A stretch of 64,000 nt of DNA from an uncultured Acidobacteriota bacterium (lineage in GTDB: Bacteria > Acidobacteriota > Blastocatellia > RBC074). The stretch covers positions 103,050-167,049 of the forward strand of contig CADECP010000013.1 in the NCBI GenBank assembly GCA_902825875.1. Reading direction: 5' to 3'. The position numbers and the translations under genes were made by a program. Under the pieces are notes generated by a model. It had not been told where the DNA came from, did not search any database, and saw nothing but the letters and a program-made list of their open reading frames with translations. The number at the start of each line of letters is the position of its first letter. The stretch's first letter is position 1. Of the stretch, positions 52,425 to 63,349 are shown in pieces.

Positions 52425-52818
52425 TGGGCGAAAGCTCCAATTGCTTGACGATTGTTTCCGGCGTCACTTTGCGAAGCCGTGCCAAATCAGCGACGGCACA
52501 TAAGCGTCTGGCCCAAATCCGCTCAATCTCTTTTATCAATTCGCCTAATTCGGCGTACTCCGCATCACTCAATTCTCCGTCGAGTCTTTTCTTGGTCAGA
52601 GTGTCGTAGCGATCCTGGCGCTCATCTGACAAACAATCATTGATCTTGAAAAAAAGCTCTGATTCTTTTTTCGACAGACGCGACGCAGTTGGTTTACGCA
52701 CCAGCCTCAACTCGGTTCGCAGCACAGCTTTCAGACGGGCTTGTTCCTGTGCAGGCGCGGAATTGTAGGCTTCTGCCAAATCAGGTTCGACTCGGATTAC
52801 AGCGGTTCTTGCAGCCAT
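52408..52818 (-). CDS. Partner protein of HNH endonuclease 2, function unknown
   Basis: 136 aa, GAGGAG before the ATG. It is charged and helical, with RPKT-type basic N-terminal half (KAVLRTELRLVRKPTASRLSKKESEL) and an acidic half with LSDAEYAELGELIKEIERIWARR. The LSDAEYAELGELI segment has a pattern similar to LSDDEKAELDHYM in the 78-aa partner of HNH 1, so both may play the same role. It lies 66 bp after the gltB stop. Family not recognised. Confidence 0.7.
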   Translation of the reverse strand: MAARTAVIRVEPDLAEAYNSAPAQEQARLKAVLRTELRLVRKPTASRLSKKESELFFKINDCLSDERQDRYDTLTKKRLDGELSDAEYAELGELIKEIERIWARRLCAVADLARLRKVTPETIVKQLELSPSAQIS

Positions 52819-52884
52819 GACGGTACTCCTCAGAAACGGAAATTTCGCACTCAGTCTAAACGCTTGCGCCGAATCCAGCCAAGC

Positions 52885-55800
52885 TTATTTACCGCCCGCG
52901 CGCGAAATGTCTGTGGAGTTCAATTCAAATGCGGCCCAGACGGCTTCTTCTTCGCCCAAGCCTTCGGCGCGCATTTGCCGTTGGGTGTCCAGCACTCGCT
53001 TGTAATCGTTTGGCATGACGCGGATGAAGCGCGGCAGCCATTCCGCCCAGTTGTCCAACATTTCCTGAGCGCGGCGGCTGCCGGTGAATTCGGCGTGGCG
53101 TTCGATCATCGTGCGAACGGTTTCAAATTCTTCTTCGTCGGCGAAATGAACAAGTTGCCCCAGCGACACCATTTCGCGGTTACAGCGGTCAGAGAAAGTT
53201 CCGTCTTCGTCCAGCACATAGGCCACTCCGCCGGACATGCCCGCCGCAAAGTTGCGCCCGGTTTTGCCCAGCACAACTACGCGACCGCCGGTCATGTATT
53301 CGCAACCGTGATCGCCTACGCCTTCGACAACGGCGTGGGCTCCGCTGTTGCGAACGCAAAACCGTTCGCCCGCAACTCCGTTGATGTAGGCTTCGCCGCC
53401 AGTCGCTCCGTAAAACGCGACGTTGCCGATGATGATGTTTTCTTCCGGTTTGAAGGTCGCAGCCCGCGACGGATAAACGATGATCTTGCCGCCAGACAAA
53501 CCTTTGCCGACGTAATCGTTTGAATCGCCTTCCAATTCCAGCGTGATGCCGCGCGGCACAAACGCTCCGAAGCTTTGCCCGGCGGAACCTGTGAAATGCA
53601 GTTGAATCGTATCGTCCATCAAACCGCCAGCGCCGTTTAACCGAGTCAGTTCACTGCCCAAAATCGTGCCGACGGTGCGGTTCTGATTGGTGATCGGGAA
53701 TCGCGCCTTGACGGTTTTGCCTTCTTTCAACGCTGGTTCGCATAACGCCAGCAAGGTTTTGTGATCCAGAGTTTTTTCGATGCCGTGATTCTGTTCGATC
53801 TGGCAATAACGTCCGACTTCGGCAGGAACATCGGGCTGATGCAGGATGGCGGTGAAATCCAAACCGCGAGCTTTCCAGTGGTCAATCGCTTTTCGCGTTT
53901 CCAGGCATTCGGTGTGGCCGACCATTTCATTGATCGTGCGGAAGCCCAGTTCGGCCATCAATTCGCGGACTTCCTGAGCAACGAAGTACATGAAATTCAC
54001 CACGTTGTCCGGCGAACCGTTGAAGCGTTCGCGCAGCTTCGGATTCTGCGTGGCTACGCCAACCGGGCAGGTGTTCAAATGACAAACCCGCATGACTATG
54101 CAGCCCAGTGTAACCAGCGGCGCGGTGGCAAAACCGAATTCTTCGGCTCCCAACAACGCCGCTACGACGACATCGCGGCCTGTTTTCAATTGGCCATCGG
54201 TTTCAACGCGAACGCGGCTGCGCAGGTCGTTTAGCACCAAAACCTGATGCGCTTCGGCCAAGCCCAACTCCCACGGCACACCGGCATGTTTGATGCTGGT
54301 TTGCGGCGAAGCTCCTGTGCCGCCGTCATAACCTGAAATCAAAATCACATCGGCGTGCGCCTTGGCGACTCCGGCGGCGATAGTTCCGACGCCGACTTCG
54401 GCAACGAGTTTGACGCTGATTCGCGCTCGCGTGTTGGCGTTTTTCAAGTCGTAAATCAACTGCGCCAAATCTTCGATGGAATAAATGTCGTGATGCGGCG
54501 GTGGTGAAATCAAACCGACTCCAGGCGTTGAGTGCCGGGTCTTGGCGACCCAGGGATACACTTTGCTGCCGGGCAACTGGCCGCCTTCGCCGGGTTTCGC
54601 GCCTTGCGCCATTTTGATTTGAATCTCTTGTGCGTTGACCAGATATTCGCTGGTCACGCCAAATCGCCCCGAAGCGACTTGTTTGATGGCGCTGTTGCGG
54701 CTGTCGCCGTTTTCGTCTGGGATGTAACGATCCGGGTCTTCGCCGCCTTCGCCAGTGTTGCTTTTGCCTCCGATGCGATTCATCGCAATGGCCAAAGCTT
54801 CGTGAGCTTCCTTGCTGATAGAGCCATAAGACATCGCGCCTGTCTTGAAGCGTTTGACGATTTCCGTCACCGGCTCGACTTCATCAATCGGCACAGGCGG
54901 GCGATTGGATTTCAGATTCAACAATCCGCGCAGCGTGTAAAGCTGTTTGGCCTGGTCGTCAACAAGGCGGCTGTATTCTTTGAAGGTTTTGTAATCGCCG
55001 CTGCGCGTGGCTTTTTGCAGCGTGTGAATGGTTTGCGGATTGAACAAATGCGCTTCGCCGTCGGCGCGCCATTGGTATTGGCCGCCCGCTTCCAGCGCGT
55101 GGCCGTTGACCTGACGATCCGGGTAAGCGTGGTTGTGGCGCATCAAAACTTCTTTGGCGATGACATCCATGCCTACGCCGCTGATGCGCGATGGCGTCCA
55201 GGTGAAGTACTTATCAATCACTTCCTGCTTCAAGCCGACGGCTTCAAAGATTTGCGCGCCGCTGTAACTTTGCACGGTCGAAATGCCCATCTTCGAGATG
55301 ACTTTGACGATGCCTTTGTTGATGGCTTTGATGTATTTGGCGACGGCTTGTTCGTGAGTCACGTCTTTCAACATGCCGTGGTTAATCATGTCGTGCAGCG
55401 TTTCAAACGCCAGGTACGGATTGATGCCGCGCGCGCCGTAACTCAACAGCAGCGCGAAATGATGCACTTCGCGCGGTTCGCCGGTTTCCAAAACCAGACC
55501 GACTTGAGTGCGCGTGCCTTCGCGCATCAGGTGGTGATGCACCGCCGACACAGCCAGCAACGCCGGAATCGGCGCGTAGTCCCGATCAATTCCACGGTCA
55601 GACAGAATGATGATGTCGAATCCTTCGGCGTGGGCTTTACTTGCTTGCCGACACAACTCATCCACGGCGCGCTCCAATTCGGCGTGGCCGCCATTGGCTT
55701 TGAACAACATCGGAATTGTGATGGATTTGAATCCCATCTTTTCTTTGTCGCCCAATTGCCCAAGTTGCCGAAGCTTTTCCAGGTTTTCGTTGGTGAAAAT

Positions 55801-57522
55801 CGGCGAAGACAATTTAATCAACCGAGCGACTTCGGGCGCCGGTTCCAGCATGTTCGCTTCAGGCCCGATGGCTGTTTCGGTGGACATAATCAACTCTTCA
55901 CGAATGGCGTCCACAGGCGGGTTGGTGACTTGCGCGAACAGTTGTTTGAAATAGTTGTAAAGCGATTGCGGTTTGTCGGACAGCACAGCCAGCGGCGTGT
56001 CGGTTCCCATCGAACCGGTTGCTTCAACGCCGTCGCGTGCCATTGGCGTCATAATCAACCGCAAATCTTCGTGCGTGTAACCGAATGCCTGTTGCCGAAC
56101 CAGCATCGTTTTGTGATCGGTTTCGTAAACGTGTTTCGGCGAAGGCAAGGCTTCAATGGCGACCATGTTTTCTTTCAGCCATTGGCCGTAAGGATGTTGC
56201 CGGGCGAGTTCGTTTTTCAACTCTTCATCGTCAATGATGCGGCCTTGTTCCAGATCGGCCAGCAGCATACGACCGGGTTGCAAGCGACCTTTGTAAGCGA
56301 CGTTTTCCGGCGCAATGTCCAGCACGCCGACTTCCGAAGACATCACCAAGCGGTCGTCTTTGGTGACGTAATATCGCGCCGGGCGTAATCCGTTGCGATC
56401 CAGCACGGCTCCGATGCGAACGCCGTCGGTGAAGGCCACAGCCGCCGGGCCGTCCCACGGTTCCATCATGCAGGAATGGTATTCGTAAAACGCGCGCTTC
56501 TCTTCGCTCATTGACGGATCGCCAGACCACGGTTCCGGAATCATCATCATCATCGCGTGAGCAATCGAACGCCCCGTCAAAACCAACATTTCCAGAACGT
56601 TGTCGAACATTCCCGAATCGGAGTTGTTGACATCAATGATTGGCAGCAGTTTCTGCAAATCTTCCTGACCGAAGAGCGAAGATTTCATGCGACCTTCGCG
56701 CGCGTGCATCCAGTTCATGTTGCCCCGCAGCGTGTTGATTTCACCGTTGTGGCACAGGTAACGATAAGGATGCGCGCGGCTCCAACTTGGGAAGGTGTTC
56801 GTCGAGAAGCGCGAATGAACCATTCCCAGAGCCGACGTGAAATCCGTGTCTTGCAGGTCCAGGTAGAAAGGACGCAACTGCGTGGAACTGAGCATACCTT
56901 TGTAAATCAGGGTCTTGAACGACAGGCTGGCAATATAAAAGTTTCTGGCCTGCGGCAAACCCGAATTGCGGATGTTGCGAATGCTCTGTTTGCGAATGAT
57001 GCAAAGCTTGCGCTCGAAACCCAGTCCGCCTGGGCCATCCGGCAAATCGGCTGCGCGTTTGATGAACACCTGACGGAAACATGGTTCGGCGGCTTTGGCT
57101 GTTGGGCCGATCATCGAATCATCCACCGGCACGTCTCGCCAGCCCAATACTTCCTGCCCTTCATTGCGAACTTCGGCTTCAAACATTTCTTCGCAGGCGC
57201 GACGACTGTCATTGTCGGCAGGCAAAAACAGATTGCCGACTGCGTATTGACCTGGTTCGGGCAAACTGATTCCCAGCTTGGCGCATTCTTTCAGGAAAAA
57301 TTCGTGCGGAATTTGAACCAAAATCCCCGCGCCGTCGCCTGTGTTGACTTCGCTGCCGACCGCGCCGCGATGCTTCAGCTTGACCAGAATCTGCAACGCC
57401 TGTTCGACGATTTCATGCGACTTGCGCCCTTTCAGATCAACGACGAAGCCCATACCGCAGGCATCGTGTTCAAAGCTGGGATCATACAAACCTTGTTTTG
57501 CTGGTGGCTCGTTGCGAATCAT
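52885..57522 (-). CDS. gltB: Glutamate synthase large subunit
   Basis: 1545 aa, normal for GltB. The propeptide is 21 residues and the amidotransferase nucleophile is Cys22 (HDACGMGFV). The glutaminase domain runs to about residue 430, the central domain to ~790, then the FMN-binding synthase domain (~800-1180, with [21 protein letters not shown]) and the 3Fe-4S cysteines in [13 protein letters not shown]. The C-terminal beta-helix has [12 protein letters not shown] and [21 protein letters not shown]. It makes two glutamates from glutamine and 2-oxoglutarate. No sigma54 promoter was seen upstream. Confidence 0.98.
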   Translation of the reverse strand: MIRNEPPAKQGLYDPSFEHDACGMGFVVDLKGRKSHEIVEQALQILVKLKHRGAVGSEVNTGDGAGILVQIPHEFFLKECAKLGISLPEPGQYAVGNLFLPADNDSRRACEEMFEAEVRNEGQEVLGWRDVPVDDSMIGPTAKAAEPCFRQVFIKRAADLPDGPGGLGFERKLCIIRKQSIRNIRNSGLPQARNFYIASLSFKTLIYKGMLSSTQLRPFYLDLQDTDFTSALGMVHSRFSTNTFPSWSRAHPYRYLCHNGEINTLRGNMNWMHAREGRMKSSLFGQEDLQKLLPIIDVNNSDSGMFDNVLEMLVLTGRSIAHAMMMMIPEPWSGDPSMSEEKRAFYEYHSCMMEPWDGPAAVAFTDGVRIGAVLDRNGLRPARYYVTKDDRLVMSSEVGVLDIAPENVAYKGRLQPGRMLLADLEQGRIIDDEELKNELARQHPYGQWLKENMVAIEALPSPKHVYETDHKTMLVRQQAFGYTHEDLRLIMTPMARDGVEATGSMGTDTPLAVLSDKPQSLYNYFKQLFAQVTNPPVDAIREELIMSTETAIGPEANMLEPAPEVARLIKLSSPIFTNENLEKLRQLGQLGDKEKMGFKSITIPMLFKANGGHAELERAVDELCRQASKAHAEGFDIIILSDRGIDRDYAPIPALLAVSAVHHHLMREGTRTQVGLVLETGEPREVHHFALLLSYGARGINPYLAFETLHDMINHGMLKDVTHEQAVAKYIKAINKGIVKVISKMGISTVQSYSGAQIFEAVGLKQEVIDKYFTWTPSRISGVGMDVIAKEVLMRHNHAYPDRQVNGHALEAGGQYQWRADGEAHLFNPQTIHTLQKATRSGDYKTFKEYSRLVDDQAKQLYTLRGLLNLKSNRPPVPIDEVEPVTEIVKRFKTGAMSYGSISKEAHEALAIAMNRIGGKSNTGEGGEDPDRYIPDENGDSRNSAIKQVASGRFGVTSEYLVNAQEIQIKMAQGAKPGEGGQLPGSKVYPWVAKTRHSTPGVGLISPPPHHDIYSIEDLAQLIYDLKNANTRARISVKLVAEVGVGTIAAGVAKAHADVILISGYDGGTGASPQTSIKHAGVPWELGLAEAHQVLVLNDLRSRVRVETDGQLKTGRDVVVAALLGAEEFGFATAPLVTLGCIVMRVCHLNTCPVGVATQNPKLRERFNGSPDNVVNFMYFVAQEVRELMAELGFRTINEMVGHTECLETRKAIDHWKARGLDFTAILHQPDVPAEVGRYCQIEQNHGIEKTLDHKTLLALCEPALKEGKTVKARFPITNQNRTVGTILGSELTRLNGAGGLMDDTIQLHFTGSAGQSFGAFVPRGITLELEGDSNDYVGKGLSGGKIIVYPSRAATFKPEENIIIGNVAFYGATGGEAYINGVAGERFCVRNSGAHAVVEGVGDHGCEYMTGGRVVVLGKTGRNFAAGMSGGVAYVLDEDGTFSDRCNREMVSLGQLVHFADEEEFETVRTMIERHAEFTGSRRAQEMLDNWAEWLPRFIRVMPNDYKRVLDTQRQMRAEGLGEEEAVWAAFELNSTDISRAGGK

Positions 57523-57649
57523 ACAATTTCGTCCTTGCGCTTAAATTTTCAGACAGTAAAGTCGGAAACTAAGTGGCTGGTTTAGATAGACGTTGGCCTG
57601 CCGCTTGATTCACGTCTTTCGGCGTTCAGTCGTACAGCCGGAAATTCAA

Positions 57650-57685
57650 AAGCCTCAGCGAGTGTTTTTGATCTCGCTGAGGCTT
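57650..57685 (-). terminator. Hairpin/terminator between gltB and the sulfatase region
   Basis: A perfect 13-bp stem AAGCCTCAGCGAG / CTCGCTGAGGCTT with a 10-nt loop. On the minus strand it is followed by TTGAATTT. It ends transcription arriving from the sulfatase side and insulates gltB. Confidence 0.75.
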
Positions 57686-57723
57686 CCAATCGTTTTAGTC
57701 TTTGGATTTGACCTTAACTTTTG

Positions 57724-57846
57724 TCACCAGCGAATAAGGCTGCGTTTGGCGTTCGGGGCAGCTTTTACGGTTGCCGCTGACGCCGATTTAGCGGTCAGCG
57801 ACAACGTCGCAAGAATCAGCTTGTTATTCCCCTTTGAAGCCGCCAT
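57724..57846 (-). CDS. Possible 40-aa protein or frame-shifted remnant
   Basis: ATG at 57846 with GAGG 10 nt upstream; the frame encodes a short Ser/Ala/Lys-rich peptide. In another frame the region ends in PYSLVTKVKVKSKD followed by a stop just before the terminator. A frame-shifted small gene is therefore possible. Product unrecognised. The rest of the 57523-58178 gap shows no other gene. Confidence 0.25.
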   Translation of the reverse strand: MAASKGNNKLILATLSLTAKSASAATVKAAPNAKRSLIRW

Positions 57847-58178
57847 TACGTTCAAACCTCGACTATGGTGATTCGAATCTCGGATACAAATTTTCTGTTG
57901 GTAGTGATGATGGTGCATGAACTGACACTTGCACCGCACATAAAATACGCAAATCGTATTGGTCAGTCCAATGAATCTTTTTGATTGGCTAGATAAATGC
58001 TGTTTGTTGTGGCTGAGGTCGGCTTGCACCTGCGTATACGGAAAATAACCACAAGACCCTGAATCACCAGTGGCAACGTAGCGATGATTCTGAACCGTTG
58101 CTCCCTGCGTGATCCAGGCTCTCCGTGGTTAATGTGGAGCAAGCCATGGCTTGCACATCTCAATAGTTTGCCTGCTGA

Positions 58179-59693
58179 TTACCGGCAAGAAGCGCCGCTG
58201 CATTGCTCCAATGCTTTTAGGCGATAGCTGAACTGCTGAGCCAGTTTTTGATATTGCGCTCTGCCCGGCGGCGTGCTCAGCAAATTGAACAGTTGATACG
58301 GATCCTGGCGCAGGTCGTATAGTTCAACTTCGATCCCGCCATTGAACGACTGCCATTCGACGTAAGTATATTCAGTCGTTCGCAGCGCCTTGTAACTGGG
58401 AATGTCCTGCAACGATGCCAGCCATTCGTATCCCGGAGCCATTTCAGTGCCGACTCCTTGCTGGCTGTCGCCGGTAGACAGATATTGCGCGATGAAATCC
58501 GTTCGCCAATCTTCCGGTTGAGTCGCGCCAAACAAAGGCGTCAACGAACGACCATCCACATCCGAAGGAATCGCGGCTCCTGCCAACTCCAAAAACGTCG
58601 GGGTGAAATCAATTTCCAACGCCATGCGATCTTCTTTGCGCGGAGCGATTCCCGGCCCGGCGACGACCAACGGCACGCGAACCGATTCTTCGTAAGGCGC
58701 CATCTTGTGCAACAACCGATGAGCGCCAAGGTTGTATCCATTGTCCGAAGTGAAAACGATCAAAGTGTTTTCGCGTTCGCCGTTGGCTTCCAGCGTTTTG
58801 ACGACCGAAGCAACCAAATCATCCAGCGCGTAAAGCGATCCCATTCGATTGCGATAATCCACGTCGTTCCAAACGTCTACCATCTTGGCGCGAGCGTCTC
58901 CGGTGGCTTTCAACCAACTGGATTTGTCAGCCAGAAAAGCTTCGTTGTAATTCGGCTGACGCGGCGAAAAGGCATGTTTGTAAGGATGATTTTTGTGGCG
59001 CGGAGCCGGTGGTAACGGCAAATGCGGCGCAGTCGGCGAGACGTACAGGAAAAACGGCTGATCGTCTTTGGCTTCGGCGCGGGTGATGAAATCAGTCGCT
59101 TTGGTGGCGACGACGTCCGTCGCGTAATCGCTTTCGGCTGTGCCGTAACTGACCAGTTTGCCGTTTTCATTCATCTGGTAGTTGTAGCCCGTGTACGACA
59201 GGTTATCCACGAAGCCGTACCATTCCGACCAGCCAGCGGGAACATGCAGCGGGTCTTCTTCGATTCCGTTGAGATACTTCCCGATCAATGCCGTGCTGTA
59301 ACCAACTGCTTGCAGTTGAACAGCCAACGATTTTTGTTCGTTGCCATTGGCGACAAAAGCCGCCCAGCCGCCGTACTGGCCGGAATTGTTCAGGACTCCG
59401 GTGTTGTGGCCGTACTTTCCGGTCAAAATCGTTGACCGAGCCGGACAACAAATCGGCGTTGGCGAAAACGCCTGAGTGAATTGAATGCCTTGATCGCGCA
59501 ACAGCGCAGCGGTTTGCGGCATGGCATCCCAGTAAGGCATGACGACTTCGTCCAAATCATCGGCAAGAATGAAAACGATGTTGGGTTGTTTGGTCTGGGA
59601 TGTTGGCCGGGTAACTTTGGCCGATGTCGGCTGAATAATGAGGCTCGTGGCAAATACCAGGACGGCCAAAACACTAACAAGAATTTTCTTCAT
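58179..59693 (-). CDS. Exported sulfatase 2
   Basis: 504 aa from the ATG at 59693, which has AAGGAG 9 nt upstream and gives a clean Sec signal (KKILVSVLAVLVFATSLII). Core motifs: NIVFILADDLDE for metal binding, the formylglycine motif CCPAR with Cys82, and SDNGYNLGAHR. It belongs to the same fold as the sulfatase at 13997 but to another subgroup, nearer to N-acetylglucosamine-6-sulfatase-type enzymes. Substrate unknown. It follows the NHL-repeat gene after 188 bp. Confidence 0.92.
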   Translation of the reverse strand: MKKILVSVLAVLVFATSLIIQPTSAKVTRPTSQTKQPNIVFILADDLDEVVMPYWDAMPQTAALLRDQGIQFTQAFSPTPICCPARSTILTGKYGHNTGVLNNSGQYGGWAAFVANGNEQKSLAVQLQAVGYSTALIGKYLNGIEEDPLHVPAGWSEWYGFVDNLSYTGYNYQMNENGKLVSYGTAESDYATDVVATKATDFITRAEAKDDQPFFLYVSPTAPHLPLPPAPRHKNHPYKHAFSPRQPNYNEAFLADKSSWLKATGDARAKMVDVWNDVDYRNRMGSLYALDDLVASVVKTLEANGERENTLIVFTSDNGYNLGAHRLLHKMAPYEESVRVPLVVAGPGIAPRKEDRMALEIDFTPTFLELAGAAIPSDVDGRSLTPLFGATQPEDWRTDFIAQYLSTGDSQQGVGTEMAPGYEWLASLQDIPSYKALRTTEYTYVEWQSFNGGIEVELYDLRQDPYQLFNLLSTPPGRAQYQKLAQQFSYRLKALEQCSGASCR

Positions 59694-59835
59694 AAGGTTC
59701 GCTCCTTTGAGTTTGTTATCAATTACGGTTTGCAGCATCCGTTGATGTTGCAAACCGACAAACGCTCGAAGCGAGGTTTCAGCCGTCTACTTTGGTCAAT
59801 GATCTGTAAAGTTCTGCAAAGCTCTTCAAAGCTTT

Positions 59836-59875
59836 GCCAAGCGAGGAACAGGCTGAAAACCATTCCTCGCCTGGC
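59836..59875 (-). terminator. Hairpin downstream of the NHL-repeat gene
   Basis: Arms GCCAAGCGAGGAA and TTCCTCGCCTGGC pair with one mismatch, 7 bp past the NHL-gene stop. No T-run follows, so termination may be incomplete and the sulfatase may be partly cotranscribed. Confidence 0.55.
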
Positions 59876-59881
59876 ACTGCG

Positions 59882-62800
59882 CTATTTCACGTTGATCGTA
59901 ACGGTGTTTGCCGTTTTTCCATCCACAGTCAGCACTACGCTGACTTCGCCACGACCGGCGGCGGCGCGTGGAATGCGGATGTTGCATTGATCCAGCCCGA
60001 CAAAATCTTCTGAAGCTCCGGCAAACAACACTTCGGAAACAATGCCACCGATGGTCACGCGAGTCGCGTTCAGGCTGCTGCGGAATCGCCAGCCTGTTCC
60101 GTAGGAAATCAAAAACACCTGATCGGTTTCCGGGCCAAGATCAATCGGCACGTGAACCATCCGGTTTTGCGTCGCATCGAACCGTGCGATTTGTTCATAA
60201 CCTGACGTGCCATCGGCTTTGACACGAAACACGACAGCAGATGCGATTCCCAACCCGCTGGAATTGGCGGTGAAAAATCCGGGCGCAACCAAAGCGATGT
60301 TCAACGAACCGGTTGAAATCACTCCGCTGGAATTGACAACGGTGATGGTTGCGGCTCCGGGAGCGGTTCCGGTCGGAACCAAATAATTGATCTGTGTCGG
60401 AGCCACGAAAAATAGCGGCGTGGCGCGTTCAACACCCAGACTGTCACGGATTCTGGCGGTTGTTCCGGCCAAAGTTGTTGGCAACGGAATTCCATTGGAC
60501 GAAAGAATCTGGGTCGCCAGTTTGTCGCCGAACGCCGCCGTAATAGCTTCGGGCGCGACTTCCGTACCGGTAAAGCTGGCGGCGGACACGCTGACCACTG
60601 GCGGAGTAACTGCGGTGCGCTTCAGCATTCGTAAGCGGTTGTTGACGGTGTCGGTAAAAAGCAAATCACCGTTGGGCAAGGCCAGAATGCTGCACGTGAC
60701 CTGAATGTCGTTGGTCAGCGTTCCGGGATTCGGCAAATTCAACCTTGCTTCAATGCTGTTTGAGCCATCGCCAGAAAAGCCCGCATTGCCAGTGCCAGCC
60801 ACAACGCTGGTCGTGCCGAGCGAGTTGTTCGGAGCATCGAGGTCGAGAATCTGGTGGTTTTGCGCGTTTGTAATGAAAATTCTGCCAGCGGCATCCACTG
60901 TCAAATCGCGCGGTCGGCGAATGTTGCGCGTACTGTCGGCGATGACGCTGAACGTTGTGGCGGTCGGCGTATCTTGCCTCAAAATCCGACTGTTGCGAGT
61001 GTCAGCAATATGCAAGCGCCCTGCATTGTCAAAGGCAATGCCGGTTGGACCAAACAATGTCGCTTGAGTCCCGTCGCCAAAAACCGTGCTGACGGTTCCC
61101 GATTGAGCGTCAATTTTGCGAATGCGATTGTTTCCTTGATCGGCGATCAAAATGTTTCCGGCGCGATCAACCGCCACGTCAGTCGGGAAAAACGCGACCC
61201 GGTTGGCGGGCAATCCGTCGCCCAAAACTTGCGGGTTTGTCGGCGGACGCACTCCGCCAATGTCTTTGATCTGGCCTGGAGGAACGACAATCCGGTTGTC
61301 GCTGTTAGGAAAAAACACCACATCGTTGTTGGATGTGTTCAGAAACCGAATCACTCCGCTGCGTCGCCCCGTAACCGAAGTCGGTGGAATTTTGATCAAC
61401 GCTCCAGCCTGTGAATCGGCGATGAACAGCCCGTTCGGCGTCGCATACATCCCTTGCGGAGTCAGAAACAGCGCAGTGGTAATGCGGTCATCCACTTGAA
61501 ACTCTCCGGCTTCGCGGTTGAGCGTAATGATCTGGCCGGGTTGCACAGTCATGGCGTGTGGTGTGGTGACGAACAACGTCACAGGCGCGTTGGTACGATT
61601 GACGAATCGAAGCCGGTTGTTGCCCGTGTCGGCGATGAACAGATTGCCTTGGGCATCAACGGCGGCTCCGGTTGGAACGAACATTTCGGAATAGGTCGCC
61701 TGCGTTCCGTCATACGGCGAAGGCTGGCCGCTGCCGACAATCGTGTTGATGGCGTTGGAGCCGATGTTAGTTCCCAGAACGTTTTGCGGGCCGCCGCTCA
61801 AATTAACGAACCGGATTCGTTTGTATCGAAAATCCGGCAGATAAAATCCGCGCCCATCCACGGCAATGACCAGCGTGATACTGGCCGTACTGTCCGGAAT
61901 GTTCAAAAACGCCTGGCTTGCCGATCCGCCATCACCGCAAGTCGGGGTGAAGTTCGGATCGCACAAAACCATATTGGGATTTCCGGCAATGGTCGTTTTT
62001 ACGCCTGCGGGGGTTATCCGAACGATTTGCTGTGCATTGCCGAGCGCAACGAAAGCGTCTCCGCTGGAGTTGGTTGTGATTCCGGTAGGATATTCCAACC
62101 CGCCGATCAACGTGCTGATGATGCCTTGCGGATTGACTTTACGAATGCTGCCCAGAATCAAGCGAGCGTCTCCGCCGTCGGCGATCAACAAATTGCCGGA
62201 GTTATCAAACACGATTCCGGTCGGCGTGGTCAGCCGGGCTTGCGTGGCAGGATTGCCATCGCCGTTGCCAGTGGCAGGATTGCCGCCTCCAGCCACGACC
62301 ACTTGTCCGCCAGAACTGTTCAGTTTCAACACCAGCCGCCCAGCCACAAAATGAATATCTCTAGTCGAAGGTTGAATCGCCACAGACCTAAAAGTCGCCA
62401 GATCAAGCGTAGCCACGCTGCTGATCGTTCCCGGCGTAATCGTTTTGCCTAACACCGTCAGATTTTGTGTGCCGATATTGATGACGCGAATGGCAAAAAA
62501 CGAAGGAATGCTGAGGTAAACGGCGTCTCCTGAAGGATCAACAGCAAGCCCTGTGACTTGAGCCAGATCAGTGTCACGCGGCAAAACGCCATCATTGCTT
62601 TGAACGCCGCCGCCCGCGATCAAATTGATGTTGCCGGGTTGCACAGTGACTCCGGCCAGCGTCACCGGCACGGTCAAGGTATTCACAAAACGCAGCAAAC
62701 TGGTTCCGTCCACTTCGTCAACGATGTAAAACCCGCGCCCTCGCGGGTCCAACGCCACAGCCGTCGGCAATACCATCGGCGCTTGCCGAACCGGAACGTC

Positions 62801-62980
62801 CGATCCGAATCCACCACCGGCAATGGTCGAAATCGTCGTTTCGATCGTCGCCGCCGAAAGCTCCGAAGCGGTTTTTCGCGCAATCGGAAACGTCACCGCC
62901 AAAATCAGCACTACGATTGGCATCAAAATACGAAGTCGGGAAGTCAAAGTTATGAAGGGTGAGGGAGTGTTGTAATTCAT
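59882..62980 (-). CDS. Exported NHL-repeat beta-propeller protein with Solibacter-type C-terminal domain
   Basis: 1032 aa from the ATG at 62980 with AGGAGA upstream. The signal segment is near residues 17-34 (LRILMPIVVLILAVTFPIA). Many NHL-type blades follow, for example GNLFIADTGNNRLRFVN, GNILIADQGNNRIRKID and GLFIADSQAGALIKIP. The last ~230 residues (from VSAASFTG through FFVAPTQINYLVP to the end) form the TIGR03437-type domain described from Solibacter. It probably acts at the cell surface. The propeller may bind a ligand or polymer; no catalytic residues are recognised. It is the best taxonomic marker in the window. Confidence 0.92.
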   Translation of the reverse strand: MNYNTPSPFITLTSRLRILMPIVVLILAVTFPIARKTASELSAATIETTISTIAGGGFGSDVPVRQAPMVLPTAVALDPRGRGFYIVDEVDGTSLLRFVNTLTVPVTLAGVTVQPGNINLIAGGGVQSNDGVLPRDTDLAQVTGLAVDPSGDAVYLSIPSFFAIRVINIGTQNLTVLGKTITPGTISSVATLDLATFRSVAIQPSTRDIHFVAGRLVLKLNSSGGQVVVAGGGNPATGNGDGNPATQARLTTPTGIVFDNSGNLLIADGGDARLILGSIRKVNPQGIISTLIGGLEYPTGITTNSSGDAFVALGNAQQIVRITPAGVKTTIAGNPNMVLCDPNFTPTCGDGGSASQAFLNIPDSTASITLVIAVDGRGFYLPDFRYKRIRFVNLSGGPQNVLGTNIGSNAINTIVGSGQPSPYDGTQATYSEMFVPTGAAVDAQGNLFIADTGNNRLRFVNRTNAPVTLFVTTPHAMTVQPGQIITLNREAGEFQVDDRITTALFLTPQGMYATPNGLFIADSQAGALIKIPPTSVTGRRSGVIRFLNTSNNDVVFFPNSDNRIVVPPGQIKDIGGVRPPTNPQVLGDGLPANRVAFFPTDVAVDRAGNILIADQGNNRIRKIDAQSGTVSTVFGDGTQATLFGPTGIAFDNAGRLHIADTRNSRILRQDTPTATTFSVIADSTRNIRRPRDLTVDAAGRIFITNAQNHQILDLDAPNNSLGTTSVVAGTGNAGFSGDGSNSIEARLNLPNPGTLTNDIQVTCSILALPNGDLLFTDTVNNRLRMLKRTAVTPPVVSVSAASFTGTEVAPEAITAAFGDKLATQILSSNGIPLPTTLAGTTARIRDSLGVERATPLFFVAPTQINYLVPTGTAPGAATITVVNSSGVISTGSLNIALVAPGFFTANSSGLGIASAVVFRVKADGTSGYEQIARFDATQNRMVHVPIDLGPETDQVFLISYGTGWRFRSSLNATRVTIGGIVSEVLFAGASEDFVGLDQCNIRIPRAAAGRGEVSVVLTVDGKTANTVTINVK

Positions 62981-63349
62981 CGTCGGTTCTCCTGCGGCCA
63001 ATGCCTGAGCGAGCCTGGGGCAGCCAAACGGCAAAACAGATGATCTATTTTTTCTGCAAGGTGTCGGGGTTTGATAATCGGTCGGATTTCGTGATGCAAC
63101 TGACCAAATCCAGATTAAGTTTTGGTCAGGCAGGGCCTGTCGAATCAGGCGCGCATTAGACCATCAAGCCGCGCGGCAAGTCAAAGAAAAAGTCCGAAGC
63201 AGCTTGTTCATTGGTATTGTTACCACATTTTGAATCAATGAACTGGCGACAGGGCAAAAGCATGATAACTTTGCGCCGGTAACAAGAATGACCGGCGTTT
63301 ACCGCCATTGAGAACAATTGCAATCCTGTATGCCAACCATTTTTCGAAA
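62981..63349. other. Divergent intergenic region
   Basis: 369 bp between the divergent NHL-repeat and oxygenase genes. It contains a hairpin CGCCGGT/ACCGGCG at about 63273-63296 and must hold both promoters, which I cannot locate with confidence. No gene supported. Confidence 0.5.

Noticed and set aside
54532..56388. 618-aa plus-strand frame opposite gltB
   Set aside because: It is exactly antisense to a highly conserved part of gltB, is His/Phe/Arg-rich and resembles no protein. The 494-aa frame at 4408-5892 opposite the TPR gene was rejected for the same reason.
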